Source of the DNA: Enterobacter cloacae
GTDB taxonomy: Bacteria > Pseudomonadota > Gammaproteobacteria > Enterobacterales > Enterobacteriaceae
Direction: 5' to 3'
Length of the DNA: 64,000 bases
NCBI RefSeq assembly: GCF_011078175.1
Contig: NZ_JAALCJ010000004.1
Coordinates: forward strand, 1 to 64,000
This document shows, piece after piece, positions 52,043 through 60,016 of the stretch (position 1 is the first letter of the stretch; every line of letters starts with the position of its first letter). The notes under the pieces were generated by a model. That model ran no database searches. It was given only the letters and a program-made list of their open reading frames with translations, and had not been told where the DNA came from. The translations under genes were made by a program, and so were the position numbers.

Positions 52043-53425
52043 ATGGAAAAGAAACTTGGCCTGAGTGCGTTAACTGCACTTGTATTGAGCTCAATGCTGG
52101 GCGCGGGCGTATTCAGTTTGCCGCAGAACATGGCGGCCGTCGCCAGCCCGGCCGCATTACTGATTGGCTGGGGCATTACCGGCGTCGGGATTTTGCTGCT
52201 GGCGTTCGCCATGCTGCTGCTGACCCGTATCCGACCGGATCTGGACGGCGGAATATTCACTTACGCTCGGGAAGGTTTCGGCGAGCTGATTGGCTTCTGC
52301 TCCGCCTGGGGTTACTGGCTGTGCGCGGTGATCGCCAACGTCTCCTATCTGGTTATCGTCTTCTCGGCGCTCAGCTTCTTTACCGATACGCCCGCGCTGC
52401 GCCTGTTTGGTGACGGCAATACCTGGCAGTCCATCGTCGGCGCCTCGGTGCTGCTGTGGATTGTTCACTGGCTGATTTTGCGCGGCGTCCAGACCGCGGC
52501 CAGCATTAACCTGGTGGCGACGCTGGCCAAGCTGGTGCCGCTTGGCCTGTTCGTCGTGCTGGCCTTCCTCGCCTTCCGTCTCGATGTCTTTACGCTCGAT
52601 TTCAGCGGCATTGCGCTGGGCGTTCCCGTATGGGAACAGGTGAAAAATACCATGCTGATCACCCTGTGGGTGTTCATCGGCGTTGAAGGTGCCGTTGTGG
52701 TCTCTGCCCGCGCACGTAACAAGCGCGACGTGGGACGCGCCACGCTGCTGGCCGTACTGGCGGCGCTGGGCGTTTATCTGCTGGTGACGCTGCTGTCGCT
52801 CGGCGTGGTGGCCCGCCCTGAACTGGCGGAAATGCGTAACCCGTCCATGGCCGGGCTGATGGTGAAAATGTTGGGTCCCTGGGGGGACGTGATTATCGCG
52901 GCGGGTCTGATTGTCTCCGTTTGCGGCGCCTATCTGAGCTGGACCATTATGGCAGCGGAAGTCCCGTTCCTGGCGGCCACGCACAAAGCGTTCCCGCGCC
53001 TGTTTGCCCGTCAGAACAAAAACAGTGCGCCATCGGCCTCTCTGTGGCTCACCAACATCAGCGTGCAGGTCTGTCTGGTGCTGATCTGGCTCACAGGATC
53101 GGACTATAACACGCTGCTGACCATCGCCTCCGAGATGATTCTGGTACCCTATTTCTTAGTGGGCGCATATCTGTTAAAAATTGCGACCCGCCCGGCACAC
53201 TATGCGGTAGGCGTTGGCGCCTGTATTTACGGTCTATGGTTGTTGTATGCTTCCGGCCCGATGCATCTGCTGCTGTCCGTGGTGCTCTACGCGCCGGGCC
53301 TGCTGGTGTTTATCTACGCTCGCCGTACACATCAGCTTGATAATGCCCTTAAGCGCCGCGAAATGGCGTTGATAGGTTTGCTGTTAGTCGCTGCCGTACC
53401 GGCAACGTGGATGTTAATGGGATAG
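52043..53425 (+). CDS. ydgI: APC-family basic amino acid antiporter-like protein YdgI
   Basis: This 460-residue, 12-segment inner-membrane protein of the APC superfamily is close to the arginine/ornithine antiporter ArcD group. The first helix carries the substrate loop SSMLGAGVFSLPQNMA, and GVEGAVVVSARARNKRDVG is the family signature after segment 6. AGGAAG lies before the ATG. No arginine deiminase genes are nearby, so the substrate is assumed from family only. It is followed by folM 39 bases later. Confidence 0.9.
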   Translation: MEKKLGLSALTALVLSSMLGAGVFSLPQNMAAVASPAALLIGWGITGVGILLLAFAMLLLTRIRPDLDGGIFTYAREGFGELIGFCSAWGYWLCAVIANVSYLVIVFSALSFFTDTPALRLFGDGNTWQSIVGASVLLWIVHWLILRGVQTAASINLVATLAKLVPLGLFVVLAFLAFRLDVFTLDFSGIALGVPVWEQVKNTMLITLWVFIGVEGAVVVSARARNKRDVGRATLLAVLAALGVYLLVTLLSLGVVARPELAEMRNPSMAGLMVKMLGPWGDVIIAAGLIVSVCGAYLSWTIMAAEVPFLAATHKAFPRLFARQNKNSAPSASLWLTNISVQVCLVLIWLTGSDYNTLLTIASEMILVPYFLVGAYLLKIATRPAHYAVGVGACIYGLWLLYASGPMHLLLSVVLYAPGLLVFIYARRTHQLDNALKRREMALIGLLLVAAVPATWMLMG

Positions 53426-53464
53426 TGTCGCCTGTCCCATTGTTGAACTGAAAAGGAGATTACG

Positions 53465-54187
53465 ATGGGACACCCGCAGCAACGCCCAATATTGATCACT
53501 GGCGCAGGCCGTCGCATCGGCCTCGCCCTCGCCCATCACTTTCTTAACCTTCGTCATCCGGTTATCGTCAGTTACCGCACGGAATATCCCTCCATTGAAG
53601 GGCTACGAAATGCCGGAGCAGTCTGCATTCAGGCGGATTTCTCCACAGATGAAGGTATTCTCGCCTTCGCGGAAAAAGTGAAGTCGACCACCCACGGACT
53701 GCGGGCGGTTATTCATAACGCCAGTACCTGGCTTCCCGAAAAAGCAGGACATTCGCTCAGCGAAACGCTCGCCTGCATGATGCAGATCCACGTAAATGCG
53801 CCTTATCTGCTCAACCATGCCCTACAGGATCTGCTGCGCGGACACGGCCATGCCGCAGGCGACATTATCCATTTCACCGATTACGTGGTGGAGCGAGGAA
53901 GTGATAAACACATCGCCTATGCGGCCAGCAAAGCCGCGCTTGATAATATGACCCGCTCTTTCGCACGCAAGCTGGCGCCTGAGGTAAAGGTCAACGCGAT
54001 TGCTCCGGCGATGATTTTATTTAACGAGCACGATGATGCCGAATATCGTCAGCAGGCGCTCAACAAGTCGCTAATGAAAATTGCGCCCGGCGAGAAAGAG
54101 ATAATCGACCTGATCGATTATCTGCTGACCAGCTGTTACGTCACGGGCCGAACGTTTGCCGTGGACGGTGGCCGCCCGCTGCGCTAG
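53465..54187 (+). CDS. folM: Dihydromonapterin/dihydrofolate reductase FolM
   Basis: This 240-residue short-chain dehydrogenase makes tetrahydromonapterin, with weak dihydrofolate reductase activity. The cofactor loop is ITGAGRRIGLALA (with RR favouring NADPH), the structural motif is HNAS, and the catalytic pair is YAASK. AAAGGAG lies before the ATG. Its end overlaps the convergent ydgC by four bases. Placement with abgABT on the same chromosome segment brings two pterin/folate-linked functions into one window, though they are not adjacent. Confidence 0.93.
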   Translation: MGHPQQRPILITGAGRRIGLALAHHFLNLRHPVIVSYRTEYPSIEGLRNAGAVCIQADFSTDEGILAFAEKVKSTTHGLRAVIHNASTWLPEKAGHSLSETLACMMQIHVNAPYLLNHALQDLLRGHGHAAGDIIHFTDYVVERGSDKHIAYAASKAALDNMTRSFARKLAPEVKVNAIAPAMILFNEHDDAEYRQQALNKSLMKIAPGEKEIIDLIDYLLTSCYVTGRTFAVDGGRPLR

Positions 54188-54519
54188 TGAAAGCGGCTCC
54201 AGAAGAAGATGAGCACCCAGGCGCTGAGGCTCCAGCAGACCACCGCCCCGCCCAGCGCCAGGGGCAGACGTAGAAAACCGGTGAAGTACCACAGCGACAG
54301 CAGGTAGATAAAATACGGGATGATCGACCACATCCCGAACACAATAGTGGCGCGCAGCGCCTCAGTACCCCGCTCAGAGGCCACAATGTAATGCGCAATT
54401 AACGCAAAGGTGGGAAACAGCGGGATCAGCCCGGCAATGTAGTAGTTCTTCGTTTTAGCCAGCACCCCAATCAGCAGCACGACCAGCGCACCCAGCGCGG
54501 CTTTAATCACCAGCCCCAT
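54184..54519 (-). CDS. ydgC: GlpM-family inner-membrane protein YdgC
   Basis: This 111-residue protein has four hydrophobic helices and the GlpM-family run NYYIAGLIPLFPTFALIAHY followed by RGTEALRATI. Its length equals that of E. coli YdgC. Function unknown; GlpM in Pseudomonas affects alginate production. It overlaps folM by four bases tail to tail and is divergent from rstA. Confidence 0.9.
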   Translation of the reverse strand: MGLVIKAALGALVVLLIGVLAKTKNYYIAGLIPLFPTFALIAHYIVASERGTEALRATIVFGMWSIIPYFIYLLSLWYFTGFLRLPLALGGAVVCWSLSAWVLIFFWSRFH

Positions 54520-54584
54520 TCTTTTCCCTTAACAATCAAATAACATTCCCGTGCAGGATAACGGAACTGCGGCTAATTTAGAAA

Positions 54585-54601
54585 GATTAATGGAAGGTTA
54601 A
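54585..54601 (+). promoter_or_regulatory. Candidate PhoP box upstream of rstA
   Basis: GATTAA-TGGAA-GGTTAA resembles the PhoP direct repeat (T/G)GTTTA-N5-(T/G)GTTTA with two mismatches in the first half and one in the second. It lies 46 bases before the rstA start. E. coli rstA is a PhoP target. Confidence 0.5.
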
Positions 54602-54646
54602 GGTTGTGCGGTGTATGTTGACGTTTTTCGCGATGACAGACGTAGT

Positions 54647-55363
54647 ATGAATAAGATTGTTTATGTTGAAGATGAACCCGAGGTGGGGCAATTAATCGCC
54701 GCTTATCTGGGTAAACATGATATGGAGGTTATTGTTGAACCTCGTGGCGATCGCGCTGAAGCCGTCGTCACCCGCGAAAATCCGGATCTGGTGCTGCTGG
54801 ACATCATGCTGCCCGGGAAAGATGGCATGACGCTCTGCCGGGATCTGCGCGCGAAATGGGACGGCCCGATCGTACTGCTGACCTCACTGGACAGCGATAT
54901 GAATCATATTCTGTCGCTTGAGATGGGCGCTAATGACTATATCCTCAAAACCACGCCGCCTGCGGTTCTGCTTGCCCGTTTACGCCTTCATCTGCGTCAG
55001 CGTGCCAGCGCTGAGCGCGAAGCGCCTGGGCCCTCTTTAACGCCGCATAAAGCGATGCGGTTTGGCACGCTATCTATCGACCCGGTCAATCGCCAGGTTA
55101 TGCTTTCCGGGGAGCTGATTGCACTCTCTACCGCAGATTTTGACCTGCTGTGGGAGCTGGCAACCCATGCAGGACAGATTATGGACAGGGATGCATTGCT
55201 GAAAAATCTGCGCGGCGTAAGTTACGACGGAATGGATCGTAGCGTTGATGTGGCGATTTCACGTCTGCGTAAAAAATTGCTGGATAGTGCCACAGAACCC
55301 TACCGCATTAAAACCGTGCGCAATAAGGGCTATCTGTTTGCACCGCACGCCTGGGAAACCTGA
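54647..55363 (+). CDS. rstA: Response regulator RstA
   Basis: This 238-residue OmpR-type regulator has a receiver domain (residues 1-118) with the phospho-acceptor Asp52 in LVLLDIMLPGKDG and Lys in DYILKTTPP, and a winged-helix output domain (about 135-235). It acts with the sensor RstB and activates asr, whose promoter here has a perfect RstA box. I start at ATG 54647 (MNKIVYVEDE) by homology; a frame from 54611 adds 12 unmatched residues. In E. coli rstB follows within a few bases, whereas here 2.35 kb intervene. Confidence 0.93.
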   Translation: MNKIVYVEDEPEVGQLIAAYLGKHDMEVIVEPRGDRAEAVVTRENPDLVLLDIMLPGKDGMTLCRDLRAKWDGPIVLLTSLDSDMNHILSLEMGANDYILKTTPPAVLLARLRLHLRQRASAEREAPGPSLTPHKAMRFGTLSIDPVNRQVMLSGELIALSTADFDLLWELATHAGQIMDRDALLKNLRGVSYDGMDRSVDVAISRLRKKLLDSATEPYRIKTVRNKGYLFAPHAWET

Positions 55364-55366
55364 AAA

Positions 55367-55462
55367 ATGAACCACAAAGGATTACTCAAAAATAACTCAC
55401 GATGCATCGAAATGGTTATCGATGTTGCTGAATGTATCGATTATTTGCATCGTCAGTTATGA
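55367..55462 (+). CDS. Possible 31-codon small gene directly after rstA
   Basis: ATG 55367 lies three bases after the rstA stop and opens a 31-codon frame (MNHKGLLKNNSRCIEMVIDV, then AECIDYLHRQL) that could be translated by reinitiation. It does not look like the start of RstB. The frame overlaps a nested inverted repeat (55399-55453), so it may be chance coding within a structural element. I recognise no family. Confidence 0.28.
   Translation: MNHKGLLKNNSRCIEMVIDVAECIDYLHRQL
55399..55453. repeat. Nested inverted repeats just downstream of rstA
   Basis: ACGATGCA (55399-55406) is the exact reverse complement of TGCATCGT (55446-55453), and inside them ATCGAT occurs twice in mirrored places. 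No T-run follows, so it is not a standard terminator. It marks the left edge of the island that splits rstA from rstB. Confidence 0.5.
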
Positions 55463-55797
55463 AATCTACCTTGTTGACGATCCTCTCCCCCATTCTATTT
55501 CGGTGTGCATTTCACCTAAACAAAAGTATATCTAATGTATTCGATTGCTATAGTACAATATATATTCAGATGCTCGCACACCGTCATTGATCAAAAATCC
55601 GTCACTTAAATGCACAATGTGTTAAAAATGAACTTTACAATCGACTTAATAAATTTCTTATCCTTATGAAAACAAAGGGGATAGTCGCATCCTCTCAAAT
55701 AATATCGATCTTTTTCAACAGCTTACGTGTTTGCAGAAATCTAATTCTCATGCTAAACCTTATACTCTCTCAATTATTTAATGAAAGAGGTATAGCG
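55463..55797. other. AT-rich non-coding stretch before iraM
   Basis: No gene seen. The stretch is strikingly AT-rich compared with rstA and probably holds the iraM promoter and leader; I could not find a convincing PhoP box in it. Confidence 0.4.
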
Positions 55798-56169
55798 ATG
55801 TCATGGAGAGTCATTAGCTCGGTAATTTGTCCTAACACGGGGATCGTTTATTCAAGCATCTTGGGACTCAAGTTCTTGAAACTCATCATTTGGTATGAAA
55901 GCGATGTCTATTTGTACCCCGGCGACAGGATATATCCGACAAAGAATGGCGTCTTCATTAACGGTATTTTTAAGCCTATATCAATATACAACATATCACC
56001 TTACAACGAGATGTTGTGGAGTGAAATTAAAAACAAAATGGCCTGCCCGTACAATCGAAACCAGGAAGAGGAGATATGCACATACGCTGTGCATTGCAAT
56101 GCGCGGAAATGCCCGCATGGGTTTACCACTAACCCACTGATTATCAGCACAGGTAAATCCAGACATTAA
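55798..56169 (+). CDS. iraM: IraM-like anti-adaptor protein (RpoS stabiliser)
   Basis: This 123-residue protein lines up with E. coli IraM along its length: MSWRVISSVICPNTGIVYSS against MKWIVIDTVIQPTCGISFSA, then a shared IIWY, ISIYNISPYNEMLWSEIK against ITIYHIAPFNKDLWSLLK, and matching C-terminal cysteines ending CPHGF against CPYGL. IraM blocks the adaptor RssB so that ClpXP cannot degrade RpoS; in E. coli it is induced through PhoP at low magnesium. ATG 55798 is preceded by AAAGAGG. It lies between rstA and rstB and is AT-rich, which suggests acquisition. Confidence 0.8.
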   Translation: MSWRVISSVICPNTGIVYSSILGLKFLKLIIWYESDVYLYPGDRIYPTKNGVFINGIFKPISIYNISPYNEMLWSEIKNKMACPYNRNQEEEICTYAVHCNARKCPHGFTTNPLIISTGKSRH

Positions 56170-56556
56170 TGAAAATCGGGGATATTAATCGAGAGACAAT
56201 TAATTTTTCTGCTGCACAGCCCGTCACCGGATAAATTTCCTTGACTACAGCCTTAATGCTGACATTGGTGGTATTAGGTCTGTAGTCACGCTCGGCAATT
56301 CTGGCTTCTTGTACATCATAAATTTTGATATGTCATTCATGGAAAGCCGTCTGGAAGGCTAAAATAAAAATTGCTAATTAACCCCTCCCGTGCATTAATG
56401 GTCTCGTTAGGCTGTTCCATTAACAGATTAACCAGTTTCATGACTATTCTCATAACCAGGCGCTATCGCTGATATCCCCTCCTTTTGAGTCCATACCTTA
56501 ACATTATTTGTTTCTTAGCTTTTATATCACTTTGAAAATGTTCAAATGGAGTTTTT
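56170..56556. other. 387-base non-coding stretch between iraM and the cold-shock gene
   Basis: No gene seen. It contains an inverted repeat, GACTACAG (56243-56250) with CTGTAGTC (56280-56287), extended inward by CCTTAAT and ATTAGG with one bulge. The right part should hold the promoter and long leader typical of csp genes; I did not find a clear cold box. Confidence 0.4.
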
Positions 56557-56775
56557 ATGTCAACTAAAATTTTAGGTCTGGTTAAGTGGTTTAAGGAAGA
56601 TAAAGGTTTTGGTTTTATCTCCCCGGTAGATGGTAGCAAGGATGTTTTCGTGCATTGTTCTGCCCTTCAGGGAGAAAATTTCAAAACGCTTTTTGAAGGC
56701 CAGAAAGTTGAATTTATCATCGTAAGCGGCAATAAAGGCCCCGCTGCTGCGAATGTAACGCTTTGCGATAAATGA
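56557..56775 (+). CDS. CspA-family cold-shock-like protein (CspB/CspG type)
   Basis: This 72-residue single-stranded nucleic acid-binding protein has RNP1 KGFGFI and RNP2 DVFVH intact, within [20 protein letters not shown] as in CspB/CspG/CspI. Departures include Cys for Phe in FVHCSAL and a changed region after residue 50. TGGAG lies before the ATG. It is the second gene of the island between rstA and rstB. Confidence 0.88.
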   Translation: MSTKILGLVKWFKEDKGFGFISPVDGSKDVFVHCSALQGENFKTLFEGQKVEFIIVSGNKGPAAANVTLCDK

Positions 56776-56891
56776 TATTAACAAGGACCCGCGATAACGA
56801 TGATGGTTTTTCCTGAGTAGACGGGGCCGTGTTAATGAGGTCAGGCGACCTCAAAAGCATCATCTCTTCCACTTATTGTATGAGTATTTCT

Positions 56892-57056
56892 TCAGAGACG
56901 CTGAGAAGATTTAAACAACGCGCTACAGTAGGGACAGACAAGTTGGGCCCCCTTTTGTATGCGAGTGAAACTGTGCTCTGACTCTTTAGCGCAGTTTGGA
57001 CATGAACATTTGACTAAATAATTGCGACGGAGTTGTGAGTTTTTACGTCCCGACAT
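56892..57056 (-). CDS. ynfU: Zinc-ribbon small protein YnfU-like
   Basis: This 54-residue basic protein, MSGRKNSQLRRNYLVKCSCP onward, has two CxxC knuckles (CPNC and CPYC) and matches E. coli YnfU, a small protein of the Qin prophage. AGGAG stands before ATG 57056; the frame is open further upstream but without a signal. It is convergent with the cold-shock gene, with 116 bases between the stops. Function unknown; the E. coli relative lies in a prophage region that also contains csp genes. Confidence 0.78.
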   Translation of the reverse strand: MSGRKNSQLRRNYLVKCSCPNCAKESEHSFTRIQKGAQLVCPYCSALFKSSQRL

Positions 57057-57208
57057 AGGCTGCTCCTGAATGAAAAGGATTGCCACCATACACGTTAAGG
57101 CAGGATATTGCTTGCTTTTATTTTCCAAAGAGAGCAAAAAAATGGAAAGGAGCCACGCTTATGGAACATTCTTACCTTGCACAATCACAAAGAGATATAG
57201 AGTGATAT

Positions 57209-57436
57209 ATGAAAAAGGTGATCGTTTTTTTTAATGCTAACCCCGGCAAAGTCATTATCGTGCTTAAGGGCATAACGTCTGTACGCCAGACTTATCCGGA
57301 TGGTGAAGAAATTAATCTTCAGATCATGACTGCAAGCTTTCCGTCGTTGACGGGAGATCATAATTTTATCTATGTTGCTTCAGACAGAGAACTTACCTCT
57401 CAGAAAATAGCTGATGCTGCGAAACAATATTTATAA
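57209..57436 (+). CDS. Unrecognised 75-residue protein
   Basis: I do not recognise this protein. It opens MKKVIVFFNANPGKVIIVLK and continues with alternating strand-like and one helix-like segment (LTSQKIADAAKQYL), with no Cys or membrane span, suggesting a small alpha/beta fold. A GAGTGATAT stretch before the ATG is a modest ribosome-binding site. It is the last gene of the island, divergent from ynfU by 152 bases and followed by a terminator at 57518. Confidence 0.55.
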   Translation: MKKVIVFFNANPGKVIIVLKGITSVRQTYPDGEEINLQIMTASFPSLTGDHNFIYVASDRELTSQKIADAAKQYL

Positions 57437-57517
57437 TAGTTTCCGTCACTAGTCCGGTTAACAACACAGCATTTATTTCACTCAGAATGAGAAAAATTAC
57501 AATCCATCATGATCAGC

Positions 57518-57541
57518 GCCTGCAAAATGCAGGCTTTTTTT
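57518..57541 (+). terminator. Rho-independent terminator between the island and rstB
   Basis: GCCTGCA (57518-57524) pairs perfectly with TGCAGGC (57528-57534) around AAA, with seven T following. It should stop transcription entering from rstA or the island, so rstB needs its own promoter in 57542-57713. Confidence 0.88.
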
Positions 57542-57713
57542 ACGACATCGCCCTTAAATTTACCTATTTCGCCTAATCGTGCTGTTCACTTTGCTCCCTC
57601 TGTTTCCGAAGAAAGTGTATTATCAACCCTCTTCGCTCCTGTGGTGATATGGATGTCCACGCAGGGCTGACGAAGTAAAGCAAGGTTCTTAATTGATTTA
57701 GCGGTGCTATCCA

Positions 57714-59012
57714 ATGAAAAAGCTCTTTGTGCAGTTTTATCTCCTGCTGTTTGTCTGCTTTCTGGTGATGACCATGCTGGTCGGCCTGGTCTACAAATTC
57801 ACCGCAGAGCGCGCGGGCAGGCAATCCCTGGACGATCTGATGAAAAGCTCGCTCTACCTGATGCGTAGCGAGCTGCGAGAAATTCCTCCCCATGACTGGG
57901 CGCGCACGTTAAAAGAGCTGGATCTGAATCTGTCGTTTGATTTGCGTATCGAACCCATGAAGGATTTTGACTTAGCGCCGCCTGCGATGCAGCGTCTGCG
58001 CGACGGAGACATCGTCGCACTGGACGAGAAATATACCTTCATTCAGCGTATTCCGCGCAGCCACTATGTCCTTGCCGTCGGGCCGGTGCCCTATCTCTAT
58101 TACCTGCACCAGATGCGCCTGCTGGATCTCGCTCTGCTGGGCTTTATTGCCATCTCACTCGCTTTACCTGTGTTCATCTGGATGCGACCGCACTGGCAGG
58201 ACATGCTGAAGCTGGAATCCGCCGCACAGCGTTTTGGGGAGGGGCATTTAACTGAACGCATACATTTCGACAGCGGTTCCAGTTTTGACCGGCTCGGTAT
58301 TGCCTTCAACCAGATGGCCGATAACATCAACGCCCTGATTGCCAGCAAGAAGCAGCTGATTGACGGCATTGCGCATGAACTGCGTACTCCCCTGGTACGC
58401 CTGCGTTATCGCCTGGAGATGAGCGAGAACCTTACCGGGGCGGAATCGCAGGCGCTCAATCGGGATATTGGCCAGCTTGAAGCGCTGATTGAAGAGCTGC
58501 TGACCTATGCCCGCCTCGATCGGCCTCAGACGGAGTTGCACCTCAGTACGCCCGATCTCCCCGTCTGGTTACGGACGCATATAAACGATGTGCAGAGCGT
58601 TAACCCTCAGCGAAAACTGCTGACAGCCATTACCCCCGGGGCGTACGGCGCGCTGGACATGCGCCTGATGGAACGCGTGCTGGATAATCTGATGAACAAC
58701 GCCATGCGCTACAGCGAAACGACGCTGCGCATAGGTTTAGATGTGCAGGGAAGCCAGGCGATTCTGTGTGTGGAGGACGATGGCCCCGGCATAGCGCCGG
58801 CGGAGCGTGAAAAAGTTTTTGAGCCGTTTGTGCGCCTCGATCCCAGCCGCGACCGGGCTACCGGCGGCTGTGGGCTAGGGCTGGCTATTGTCCGTTCTAT
58901 TGCCCTGGCGATGGGCGGTTCGGTTCGCTGCGAAGCGAGCGAGCTGGGTGGGGCCCGGTTCGTTTTTAGCTGGCCAATCTATCACAATATTCCCCTTCCC
59001 GTTCCTGCCTGA
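57714..59012 (+). CDS. rstB: Sensor histidine kinase RstB
   Basis: This 432-residue inner-membrane kinase has helix 1 at about residues 4-27, a periplasmic sensor domain to about 135, helix 2 near 140-160, then HAMP. The dimerisation helix carries the phospho-acceptor His221 (IDGIAHELRTPLVRLRYRLE), and the ATPase domain shows N (DNLMNNAMRY), G1 (EDDGPGIAP) and G2 (GGCGLGLAI) boxes. It partners RstA although it is no longer next to rstA. The signal before the ATG is weak and I cannot name a promoter with confidence. Confidence 0.93.
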   Translation: MKKLFVQFYLLLFVCFLVMTMLVGLVYKFTAERAGRQSLDDLMKSSLYLMRSELREIPPHDWARTLKELDLNLSFDLRIEPMKDFDLAPPAMQRLRDGDIVALDEKYTFIQRIPRSHYVLAVGPVPYLYYLHQMRLLDLALLGFIAISLALPVFIWMRPHWQDMLKLESAAQRFGEGHLTERIHFDSGSSFDRLGIAFNQMADNINALIASKKQLIDGIAHELRTPLVRLRYRLEMSENLTGAESQALNRDIGQLEALIEELLTYARLDRPQTELHLSTPDLPVWLRTHINDVQSVNPQRKLLTAITPGAYGALDMRLMERVLDNLMNNAMRYSETTLRIGLDVQGSQAILCVEDDGPGIAPAEREKVFEPFVRLDPSRDRATGGCGLGLAIVRSIALAMGGSVRCEASELGGARFVFSWPIYHNIPLPVPA

Positions 59013-59054
59013 CCTAAACCGCACGCTGGCCTGACCCGGCGTGTTGTGCTATAT

Positions 59055-59077
59055 CTTTAGTATGTTGTAACTAATTA
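59055..59077 (+). other. Replication terminator site (Ter, TerB-like) upstream of tus
   Basis: AGTATGTTGTAACTAA at 59059-59074 is identical to the core of E. coli TerB and lies directly before tus, as in E. coli. Tus bound here both arrests one direction of replication forks and represses tus. By analogy with TerB, the strand shown should block forks moving left to right in this window and let the opposite ones pass. Confidence 0.9.
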
Positions 59078-59086
59078 AGGTCTGCC

Positions 59087-60016
59087 ATGGCAACTTACGA
59101 TCTCATCGAAAGGCTTAACTCCACATTTCGGCAAATAGAACAGGCGTTACTGACCCTCACGGGGCAACTTCAGGACTGTCGCCTGCTGGCCGCCCGCGTC
59201 TTTTCCCTGCCCGAGGTGGCGAAAGGCGCGGAGCACGATCCGCTGAATACCATTGAGGTGACGCAGCATATTGGCAAGGCGGCGCTGGAAATGACGTTGC
59301 AGCACTATCGTCGCCTTTTCATCCAGCAGCAATCCGAAAATCGCAGCAGTAAGGCCGCCGTTCGCCTGCCCGGCGTCATCTGCCTGCAAACGGATGCCGC
59401 AACGCGTGAAGGAATTGAGGCGCAGATTACGCATATCAATTCGCTGAAAGCCGCCTTCGAGAAGATTGTGACCGTTGAGTCCGGGCTGGCACCGGCTGCC
59501 CGCTTTGAGTGGGTGCATCGCCAGCTTCCAGGGCTGATCACCCTAAACGCTTACCGCTCGCTGACAGTACTGCGCCACCCCGCCACGCTGCGCTTCGGCT
59601 GGGCCAACAAGCACATCATTAAAAATTTCACGCGCGATGAGATCCTGGCGCAGCTGGAGAAAAGCCTGAAATCGCCGCGGACGGTCGCCCCATGGTCGCG
59701 GGAACAGTGGATTGAACGGCTGGAGCAGGAGTATCACAGCATTGCCGCTCTCCCTGCTGATACGCGTCTTAAAATAAAGCGACCGGTGAAGGTGCAGCCT
59801 ATCGCCCGCGTCTGGTATGCCGGACAGCAAAAGCAGGTGCAATACGCCTGCCCGACGCCGCTGATTGCGCTCTACGATGCCGATCAGGGTGCGGTGGTGC
59901 CGGATATCGGGGAGCTGCTTAACTACGATGCTGAAAACGTTCAGCATCGCTATAAACCCCAGGCGCAGCCGCTACAGCCAATCATTCCGCGGCTGCATCT
60001 GTATGTGGCGCAGTGA
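59087..60016 (+). CDS. tus: Replication terminus-binding protein Tus
   Basis: This 309-residue monomer binds Ter sites and acts as a polar barrier to DnaB helicase. The length equals E. coli Tus. The DNA-contacting interdomain strands are visible in [15 protein letters not shown] and the preceding [29 protein letters not shown] carries contacts near the locked cytosine. The start is 10 bases from the Ter site, so autorepression is expected. Its stop directly abuts the convergent fumC stop with no base between them. Confidence 0.95.
   Translation: MATYDLIERLNSTFRQIEQALLTLTGQLQDCRLLAARVFSLPEVAKGAEHDPLNTIEVTQHIGKAALEMTLQHYRRLFIQQQSENRSSKAAVRLPGVICLQTDAATREGIEAQITHINSLKAAFEKIVTVESGLAPAARFEWVHRQLPGLITLNAYRSLTVLRHPATLRFGWANKHIIKNFTRDEILAQLEKSLKSPRTVAPWSREQWIERLEQEYHSIAALPADTRLKIKRPVKVQPIARVWYAGQQKQVQYACPTPLIALYDADQGAVVPDIGELLNYDAENVQHRYKPQAQPLQPIIPRLHLYVAQ

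Noticed and set aside
55588..55601. TTGATCAAAAATCC as an FNR site upstream of iraM
   Set aside because: Only one half-site fits; the second half lacks ATCAA.
57585..57623. TTGCTC and TATTAT as the rstB promoter
   Set aside because: The spacing is 21 bases, too long for a normal sigma70 promoter.
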